Source of the DNA: Spirochaetaceae bacterium
GTDB lineage: Bacteria; Spirochaetota; Spirochaetia; Treponematales; Rectinemataceae
Length of the DNA stretch: 64,000 nucleotides
NCBI GenBank assembly: GCA_025355995.1
Contig: JANXYQ010000008.1
Coordinates: 1-64,000 of the forward strand
Direction of reading: 5' to 3'
Made by a program: the position numbers and the translations under genes. Positions 58,097-64,000 of this stretch are shown here, in pieces; within the stretch, counting starts at the first letter, position 1, and the number at the start of each line of letters is the position of its first letter. The notes under the pieces were generated by a model, which saw nothing but the letters and a program-made list of their open reading frames with translations, was not told where the DNA came from and ran no database searches.

Positions 58097-59758
58097 ATGC
58101 GTGTCAAGCCAAGGCTCTATTCGGGCGGCATTTTCCGCCGGCAGTTCTTCGCCCTCTTCGGTACGACCATCTTCTTCTTCGGCGCCACCTGCCTCGCCCT
58201 GCTCCAGGGGACGGGAAAGGCCATCATCGATCGCCAGGTCGAGGTATCCACCGCCTACCGCGACGAGGTCCGGTCCAGGGTGGTCGATTGGCTCTCGGAG
58301 CGCAGCTCGGACGTCCAGTATTTCGCGAGGAGCCTCGACGCCGAGGAGGGCTCGCTCTCCCCGGCTAGGGCCGCCTCGAGCCTCTCGCTCTTCGTCGGCG
58401 TGGAGTCGATATTCCGCGAGGCCATCCTGGTGGCGCCGGACGGGATGGTCGTCGCGAGCAAGTCGGGTCCGGCCAAGGCGCTGACGAGCGTCGCCGACAG
58501 GGATTATTTCAAGGCCGCTTTGGCGGGGGGCAGCTTCGTGAGCGGCGTCATCCGCGGCCGGAGGACCGGCTCGGCGGAGATCGCCGTCTCCTCCTCCCTC
58601 AGGCCCGGTTCGCGGGGGCCGGGCTCGCCCGGCTACGTCGTCGTCGGCTTCCTCCCCCTGGAGGCGGTATCGGCCATCGTGGAAGACGTAAGCCTCAGGG
58701 ACATGGGCCTAGCCTATCTCGTCGACGACGAAGGGCGCGTCGTATCCTCCCCCGCCTACATCAAGGCCTACAAGGAGCTCGGCTCCGAGGCCGCGGGCGC
58801 GAGCGTCGACAACCTCGCCGCGCGCGAGCTCAGGGCCGGGCGGCAGGGGTCGGGGACCTACGTCGGCTACGAGGGAACGAGCGTCGTCGGCGCCTATACG
58901 AAGATCCAGCCGATCGGCCTCGGCCTCGTCGTGGAGCTCTCCCGCGACAGGGCGCTCCGGCCGGTGACCACCGTCCTGGAATCCGGGCTCATTTTCCTCA
59001 TCATCGCCCTCGCCCTCCTCGCCCTGGTCTCGGTCTTCCTGAGCGGCAGGCTCGTGGCCCCGATCCGCGCGCTCGCGGACGCGGCCGACGCCGTCATCCG
59101 GGAGAAGGACTACGAGCCCCTGGATTTCAGGACGGGCACCGAGCTCGACCAGCTCGTCGAGCTCTTCAACCGGATGTCGGCGGTCATCCGCGAGCGCGAG
59201 GAGAGCCTCAAGGACAGCGCCGCCCGGGACAGCCTCACGGGCCTGTACAACCACGCCCGCATCGAGGAATTCCTCGACCTTGAGATCCGGCGCAAGCGCC
59301 GCGCGGGCGGCGAGGTGACCTTCGTCATGCTCGATATCGATTTCTTCAAGCGCGTGAACGACGATTTCGGGCACCTTGCCGGCGACGAGGTGCTCAGGGG
59401 GATCGCCACCATCCTCGAGGACTCGGTCCGGGGCGGCGACATAGCCGGTCGGTACGGCGGAGAGGAATTCTCCGTGATCCTGGACGCCCGCTCCTACGAG
59501 GAGGTGGCCGTCTTCTGCGAGCGGATACGGAAGCGGGTAGCCGAGAGCTCCTTCGCCTCCGAAGGCAGCCATGTCCGGGTGACGGTCAGCCTCGGGTGGA
59601 CGCGGCAATCGGCGGAGGGCCTGGGGCCCTACGACTTCGTGCGCAGCGCCGATCGCGCCCTCTATTCCGCCAAGGAGGCTGGCCGGGACAAGGTCGTCGG
59701 CCTCGTGGGCCGGGAGGGGAGCGCCTATTCCGATGGGCGACCGGACGCGGCCGGATAG
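58097..59758 (+). CDS. Membrane diguanylate cyclase with dCache, HAMP and GGDEF
   Basis: A 553-residue protein. One transmembrane helix near 15-38 precedes an extracytoplasmic dCache sensor (about 40-285; VFREAILVAPDGMVVASKSG). A second helix (about 293-315; GLIFLIIALALLALVSVFL) is followed by HAMP (about 316-370) and GGDEF (about 385-540). The active site is YGGEEF. RGGD five residues before it is the inhibitory I-site (RxxD). It should make c-di-GMP in response to an external ligand. It is close to cheW, consistent with motility control. Confidence 0.93.
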   Translation: MRVKPRLYSGGIFRRQFFALFGTTIFFFGATCLALLQGTGKAIIDRQVEVSTAYRDEVRSRVVDWLSERSSDVQYFARSLDAEEGSLSPARAASSLSLFVGVESIFREAILVAPDGMVVASKSGPAKALTSVADRDYFKAALAGGSFVSGVIRGRRTGSAEIAVSSSLRPGSRGPGSPGYVVVGFLPLEAVSAIVEDVSLRDMGLAYLVDDEGRVVSSPAYIKAYKELGSEAAGASVDNLAARELRAGRQGSGTYVGYEGTSVVGAYTKIQPIGLGLVVELSRDRALRPVTTVLESGLIFLIIALALLALVSVFLSGRLVAPIRALADAADAVIREKDYEPLDFRTGTELDQLVELFNRMSAVIREREESLKDSAARDSLTGLYNHARIEEFLDLEIRRKRRAGGEVTFVMLDIDFFKRVNDDFGHLAGDEVLRGIATILEDSVRGGDIAGRYGGEEFSVILDARSYEEVAVFCERIRKRVAESSFASEGSHVRVTVSLGWTRQSAEGLGPYDFVRSADRALYSAKEAGRDKVVGLVGREGSAYSDGRPDAAG

Positions 59759-59803
59759 CGGGCGTTTCTTTTTTCTTCGCCCCGTTTCTGCTACACTGAA
59801 GCC

Positions 59804-61153
59804 GTGATCGACCTAACGAGCTACGTCAACAAGACGGTACCCTTCAAATTCAATGGCGTCGAGCTGCGCTTCGACCTGTCCCACGCCCTCTTCTCGTCCT
59901 TCGATATCGACGTCGGGACGCGGCTCCTCCTCAAGACGGCGGCTCGCGATCCGGCGCTCGCCTCGGCGCGGCGGATCCTCGACGAGGGCTGCGGGGTGGG
60001 GGTGATCGGGCTCTGCGCCGCCAAGGCCTTCCCCGAGGCCGAAGTGGTCCTGCGCGACCGGGACAGTCTCGCGGTCGCCTTTGCGGAGCGCAACAGGCTC
60101 GCCAACAAGCTGAAAGGCGTCACCGCCTGGACCGATCCGGCCACGGGCTAGGCGCGCGCCGCCAAGAGCGCCCCGCGGGTCGAGCTCGGCCTCATCGCCG
60201 ACGGCCTCGAATTCGGCCCGGGCGAGGACCGAGGCTACGATTTCGTCTTCTCGAACCTCCCGGCCAAGGCGGGCGCCCCCGTCCTGGCGCGCTTTTTCGA
60301 CCGCCTCTCGGGCAGGCGCGGCAGACCCCTCCTCGTGCCCGGCGGGCGGGCGGGGATAGTCATCGTGAACCCCCTCGCCGAGGCCGCCGCGGCCTGGATC
60401 GCCGATTCGGCCCTCACGGTCGTGGCGGAGGCGCGGGGAAGCATGCATAAGGTCTATATCGTCGAGCGGCCTGGCGATTCCAGGAGCGAAGCGGCGGCGG
60501 ATGCCTCCGGCGCGGATCCCTCCGGCGCGGGGCCGGAGCTCGAGGCCTATCTTCGCGACGAGGCGCGCTTCAAGCTCGCGGATTCCTCGTATCGCGCCAA
60601 GGGTTTCTGGGGCCTGCCCGAGTTCGATACCCCGAGCTACGGCAGCGCCGTGGCAGCCGACCTGGCCTCCCGCGCCTGCGCCGGCGTCCGCGACGCCCTG
60701 TTCATCGATCCGGGCGTCGGCCACATGGCGATCTGGGCCGCCCGGGAGCTAGGGGTGAGGCGCGTAACCGCCGCCTCGCGCGACGCCCTGTCGCTGAGGG
60801 CCGTCGGGATCAACCTCTCCGCCCTGCCCGAGCGCTCCCGGCCCTCCTACGATAGCCTCGACGCGTTGGGCGCGGCCGAGCTCCCCTCCGACGCCTTCGA
60901 CCTCGTCGTCGAGAGCCCGGATGTGGTGCCCGAGCGGGATTGGATCGGCCCGGCCTGGGCCCTGGCGGAGCGCGTCCTTCGGCGGGGTGGGGTTTACCTC
61001 GCGTACTGCTCGCCCACGGAGATGACCCGGCTCGAGAAGCGAAGGCCCTCGGGAGGGCTCGAGGAGGCGGCCGGGGGCGGGCGAGCCCGATGGAGCCTCC
61101 TCGGCCAGAAGCGAAAGAAGGGCTTCATCGCCTCGGCGTGGCGGAAAGGTTAG
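59804..61153 (+). pseudogene. Two-domain RsmC-like methyltransferase with an in-frame TAG
   Basis: One continuous frame of 450 codons, interrupted only by TAG at 60149-60151. The first part has the SAM-binding motif I (RILDEGCGVGVIGLCAAK) and acidic motif II (VVLRDRDSLAVA). After the stop the frame continues with VFSNLPAKAG, the NPPx-like catalytic region, then a second, degenerate methyltransferase-like domain (FIDPGVGHMAIWAARELG). The whole resembles RsmC/RlmG-type rRNA guanine methyltransferases. The product without read-through is 115 residues. It could be a recent nonsense mutation, a sequencing error or a recoded stop; the rest of the frame is intact. Confidence 0.75.
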
Positions 61154-61155
61154 GC

Positions 61156-61200
61156 GCCGGCGTATCCTCGCCGGCGTATCCTCGCCGGTGGGGATACGCC
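61156..61200. repeat. 14-bp tandem repeat with a hairpin
   Basis: GCCGGCGTATCCTC occurs twice in tandem (61156-61169 and 61170-61183), then a partial third copy. GGCGTATCC (61173-61181) pairs with GGATACGCC (61192-61200) in a 9-bp stem; the first copy can pair in its place. It lies directly after the methyltransferase stop. No T run follows, so it is not a classic terminator. Confidence 0.6.
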
Positions 61201-61283
61201 ATGCCAACACGATGGGCGCTTTCAGTGAATAATTTTTTGCGCGGGAATTTGCATTGACAGGCTACTGATACTATTATTGTCCT

Positions 61284-62024
61284 ATGACGAAGACTGAAAC
61301 CGCTATTCTCGATTCCAAGACTCCCGAGGACTACATCGACAGGTCCCTCAAGGCCCGCCTTCCCCCCGCCGCCAAGGCCAAGCTCGCGCGGCTCTGGATG
61401 GAGACGACGGGTTATACGAAAGAGGACATATTGCGGGCGCGCAACCGGCACCCCTACTGGAAGCGCAAGAAGATGGAGGGCTCGGCCGAGCGGACCCGCC
61501 GCCGCCTCGCCGCCCACGACTATTCGGGCGGGGCCTCGGTGCAGTGGGACCGGGCCCTCGTGACCGAGTTCCTGGGCCTCAACCGCAAGGGAGTCGACGG
61601 GCGCTACGTCCAGAAGGACTGGCAGCTCGCGGAGCGATTCGGCGCCACGATCCCCTCGATCCAATACATGAGGCGCAAGCTCAGCAAGGTCGAGCTCCTC
61701 CTGGGCTCCCGCGCCTCGCAGGGCAGGGTAGTCGAATACCTCCTCCGCGCCGAGTCCGTGCTCTCGAGGGGCAAGGAGGCCGTCGAGGAGCTCGAGGCCG
61801 GCCGCAGGGCAAGCGCGAAGATCGCCCGTCCTTCCGCTACGAAATCAAAGGCCAGGAAAATCTCCGGCAAGTCGGCCTCCGCGAAGGGCGCCGGAGCGAA
61901 AAAAGCCGCGGTAAAAAGGGCCGAGCCTCCTAAGGCAGCGCGGCGCTCGGGGACGAAAAAAGGCGGCAAGCCGGCCAAGTCAGCTGCGCCCAAAAAGGCC
62001 GCGAGGAAAGCGCCCAAGAAATAG
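61284..62024 (+). CDS. Protein with a Lys/Ala-rich histone-H1-like tail
   Basis: A 246-residue protein. Residues about 1-165 form a helical domain of unknown family (YIDRSLKARLPPAAKAKLARLW, then KEDILRARNRHPYWKRKKM, TIPSIQYMRRKLSKVE). The last 80 residues are almost only Lys, Ala, Ser, Pro and Gly (KSKARKISGKSASAKGAGAKK...), as in H1-like nucleoid proteins. It probably binds DNA or RNA (inference). No Shine-Dalgarno is seen before ATG 61284. A TTGACA lies at 61254-61259, only 24 bases upstream, which would place transcription start close to the ATG. Confidence 0.65.
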   Translation: MTKTETAILDSKTPEDYIDRSLKARLPPAAKAKLARLWMETTGYTKEDILRARNRHPYWKRKKMEGSAERTRRRLAAHDYSGGASVQWDRALVTEFLGLNRKGVDGRYVQKDWQLAERFGATIPSIQYMRRKLSKVELLLGSRASQGRVVEYLLRAESVLSRGKEAVEELEAGRRASAKIARPSATKSKARKISGKSASAKGAGAKKAAVKRAEPPKAARRSGTKKGGKPAKSAAPKKAARKAPKK

Positions 62025-62046
62025 CCTGGTTTTTTTCTGATATCAG

Positions 62047-62078
62047 AGGACCGCGGGCGGAGGCTCGCGGTCCTTTAT
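62047..62078 (+). terminator. Terminator-like hairpin after the H1-like gene
   Basis: AGGACCGCG (62047-62055) pairs with CGCGGTCCT (62066-62074), followed by TTATTA. Just before it are T7 (62030-62036) and the 10-bp palindrome CTGATATCAG (62037-62046). It stops the plus-strand transcript, since no T run follows on the minus strand. Confidence 0.7.
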
Positions 62079-62161
62079 TATGAAACCGCACCTGAGCCGC
62101 CTCGACCCTGTCGCGCCTGCATTCCTAAGTGAGAAAAACTCCAGATTGCCACGCGGGCTCC

Positions 62162-64000
62162 CTAGGAGCCCGCTGACTCGCCGAAGGGATTCGCGCGGGC
62201 GAGGACCTCCCTGATCGGCGCGTTGCGCGGGTCCAGCAGGCCGGGATCGGCCTCGACGAGGGCGAAGGCCTCGGCCCTGGCCTCCTCGAGGACGAGCGCG
62301 TCGCGGATGGGGTCGGCAATGGACAGCCTGAGGTAGCCGGACTGGGCGGTGCCGGCGATCTCGCCCGGGCCGCGGATGCGCAGGTCCTCTTCGGCTAGGG
62401 CGAAGCCGTCGCTCGTGCCGAGCATCGCCTTGAGCCGCGACTTGGCCTCCTCGGTGATGTCGTCGGAGTAGACCAGGAAGCAGTAGGACTGCTCCGTCCC
62501 GCGGCCGACGCGGCCGCGCAGCTGGTGGAGGGCCGCCAGGCCGAAGCGCTCGGCATGCTCGACGACCATGGCCGCCGCGTTGGGCACGTCGACTCCGACC
62601 TCCACGACGCTCGTCGCGACGAGGAGCTTGGTCGAGCCCTTCGCGAAAGCCTCCATCGCGGCACGCTTCGCCTCTTCCTTGAGGCGCGAGTGGATGAGGC
62701 CGACCTCGAATTCCGGATAGATCTCCTTCTTCAGCCTCTCCTCCATGGCTATCGCGTTCTTCAGCTCCAGTTTCTCGGACTCGCCGATGAGCGGATAGAC
62801 GAAATAGGCCTGGCGCCCGGCGGCGAGGAGGCGCCGCACGAAATCGTAGACCTTCGACTCGTTGCCGGCCTTGGCCAGGTGGGTGACGACGCTCTTGCGC
62901 CCCGGCGGCATGGTCCGAATCGCCGAGACGGAGAGATCGCCGAAGACCGTCAACGCCAGGGTCCTCGGTATGGGCGTCGCCGTCATCAGGAGGAGGTCGG
63001 GCATGGGGCCCTTCCTCGATAGGGCGAGGCGTTGGAGGACGCCGAAGCGGTGCTGCTCGTCGACCACCACGAGCCTGAGGCTCCTGTACTCGACCGAGTC
63101 GGAGAAGAGGGCCTGGGTTCCGAGGACCAGGTCCACCTCGCCCGACCTCAGGGCCGCGAGGAGGGGAGGGCGGGCGGCGTCGTCGACGTTGCCCGAGAGG
63201 AAGGCGAGGCGGACGCCGAGGGGCTCGAGGAGGCGCGCTGCCGTCGCGGCGTGCTGTCGCGCGAGGAGCTCGGTCGGGGCCATGATAGCCGCCTGCCCGC
63301 CCGCCTCGATCGCGTCGAGGCAGGCGAGGAAGGCTACGAGCGTCTTGCCGGAGCCGACGTCGCCCTGCAGGAGGCGGGCCATGGGACGCGGCGAGGCCAT
63401 GTCGGCCGCGATCTCCGCCGCCGACTCGACCTGGCCGCTCGTGAGCTCGAAGGGAAGGCGCTCGATCAGCCGCCTCTTGAGCAGGCCCTTCGGCGCGCGG
63501 CGCTCGACCTGGACCTCTCGGCGGCGCATCGCCCGGCGGGCCACGGCGAGCTGGAAATAGAACAGCTCCTCGAAGATGAGGCTCGCGCGCGCGGCCGCGA
63601 GCTCGTCGGCGCCGATGGGGAAATGGACCGCGCGCAGGGCCTCGCGCTTGGGCATGAGCCGCCTCCGCTCGCGCAGCGGGGCGGGCAGCTCCTCCTCGAC
63701 CTTGGCGCCGTAGTCGGCCAGGGCCCCCTTTACGACTCGCCTGACCTGGCCCTGGTTCAGGCCCTCGGTGAGCGAATAGACGGGGAGGATGCCCGATGCC
63801 GGAAGGCCGTCCCCTCCGAGGCTCTCGACCTCGAAGGACGAAGACTGGATGTCGCCGTAGCGGAAGCCGAACTTGCCCGTGACGACCAGCCTGGAGCCAA
63901 TCGGCAGCTGGTTTTCGAGGTAGGGCCGGTTGAAGCAGACGAGGACGGCGCTCGAGCTCTCGTCGCGGACCGTCACCTTGAGAGTGCGCATGCGGCCGAA
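62162..64000 (-). CDS. recG: ATP-dependent DNA helicase RecG (5' end outside the window)
   Basis: The C-terminal 612 residues of RecG, a branch-migrating helicase that remodels stalled forks and Holliday junctions. The frame is open to the window edge, so the N-terminus (part of the wedge/OB region) lies beyond 64000. Visible parts are the OB stretch (VTVRDESSSAVLVCFNRPYL), Walker A GDVGSGKT, DEQH box VVDEQHRFG, motif III TATPIPRTLALT and motif VI GRVGRG. The C-terminal end is intact. Bacterial RecG is about 690 residues, so roughly 80-130 residues are missing. Confidence 0.95.
   Translation of the reverse strand, partial: FGRMRTLKVTVRDESSSAVLVCFNRPYLENQLPIGSRLVVTGKFGFRYGDIQSSSFEVESLGGDGLPASGILPVYSLTEGLNQGQVRRVVKGALADYGAKVEEELPAPLRERRRLMPKREALRAVHFPIGADELAAARASLIFEELFYFQLAVARRAMRRREVQVERRAPKGLLKRRLIERLPFELTSGQVESAAEIAADMASPRPMARLLQGDVGSGKTLVAFLACLDAIEAGGQAAIMAPTELLARQHAATAARLLEPLGVRLAFLSGNVDDAARPPLLAALRSGEVDLVLGTQALFSDSVEYRSLRLVVVDEQHRFGVLQRLALSRKGPMPDLLLMTATPIPRTLALTVFGDLSVSAIRTMPPGRKSVVTHLAKAGNESKVYDFVRRLLAAGRQAYFVYPLIGESEKLELKNAIAMEERLKKEIYPEFEVGLIHSRLKEEAKRAAMEAFAKGSTKLLVATSVVEVGVDVPNAAAMVVEHAERFGLAALHQLRGRVGRGTEQSYCFLVYSDDITEEAKSRLKAMLGTSDGFALAEEDLRIRGPGEIAGTAQSGYLRLSIADPIRDALVLEEARAEAFALVEADPGLLDPRNAPIREVLARANPFGESAGS

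Noticed and set aside
1-64000. tRNA, rRNA and CRISPR arrays
   Set aside because: No tRNA T-loop pattern in a cloverleaf context, no rRNA-like stretch and no regularly spaced repeats were seen by eye. A covariance search would be needed to be sure.

Overview
The window is a GC-rich bacterial chromosome segment, densely packed on both strands, with no rRNA, tRNA or CRISPR array that I can see. The gene set suggests a free-living or gut-associated spirochaete (Treponema/Spirochaeta-like). The pointers are a two-cNMP-domain regulator, CheW, a DUF115 motility-accessory-type protein, an OmpA protein with FlgD-like repeats, a tocopherol-cyclase-like protein and a diversity-generating retroelement (DGR). 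This assignment is inference from family content, not from a marker gene.

Layout. 1-1748: the right part of a DGR, with an HRDC accessory gene, the reverse transcriptase, an Asn-codon-rich template repeat lying inside the 3' end of the RT reading frame, and a run of RNA hairpins ending in a terminator. The diversified target gene is not in the window. 1950-2347: hicBA toxin-antitoxin. 2528-10637, mostly minus strand: Uma2 nuclease, lysS, lipoprotein and exported proteins, an M29 aminopeptidase, tsaD and a divergent polysaccharide deacetylase. 10689-17464: a sigma-70 factor, a LysM/M23 peptidase, then a coupled lepB-PBP-DUF115 operon. 17670-22791: an ABC-2 exporter, then fur under a near-perfect Fur box and feoA-feoB-feoB-associated. 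22832-25800: small accessory enzymes.

25984-35516: ffh, a two-haem exported protein, rpmB, fpg, a Crp/Fnr regulator, fluC/crcB, a nucleotidyltransferase-fold protein, a PhnP-like hydrolase and two exported proteins of unknown role. 35605-42874: the 1377-residue OmpA protein, a nitroreductase and a DUF350/DUF4178-type membrane cluster. 43124-48330: an antiporter fused to Usp-like and EIIA-like domains, a small membrane protein, murB and cysS. 48368-51693: a four-gene overlapping operon with ECF sigma, anti-sigma, an exported protein and a transglutaminase-fold protein lacking its catalytic Cys. 51701-59758: AraC/UroD-like pair, glyA, a dual-cNMP regulator with queG, cheW and a diguanylate cyclase. 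59804-64000: a two-domain methyltransferase split by one in-frame TAG, a protein with a histone-H1-like tail, and the 3' part of recG running off the window.

The most notable element is the DGR at the left edge. Its parts are recognisable, but its template repeat and the following RNA structures are read through by the RT frame, and its target lies outside the window.
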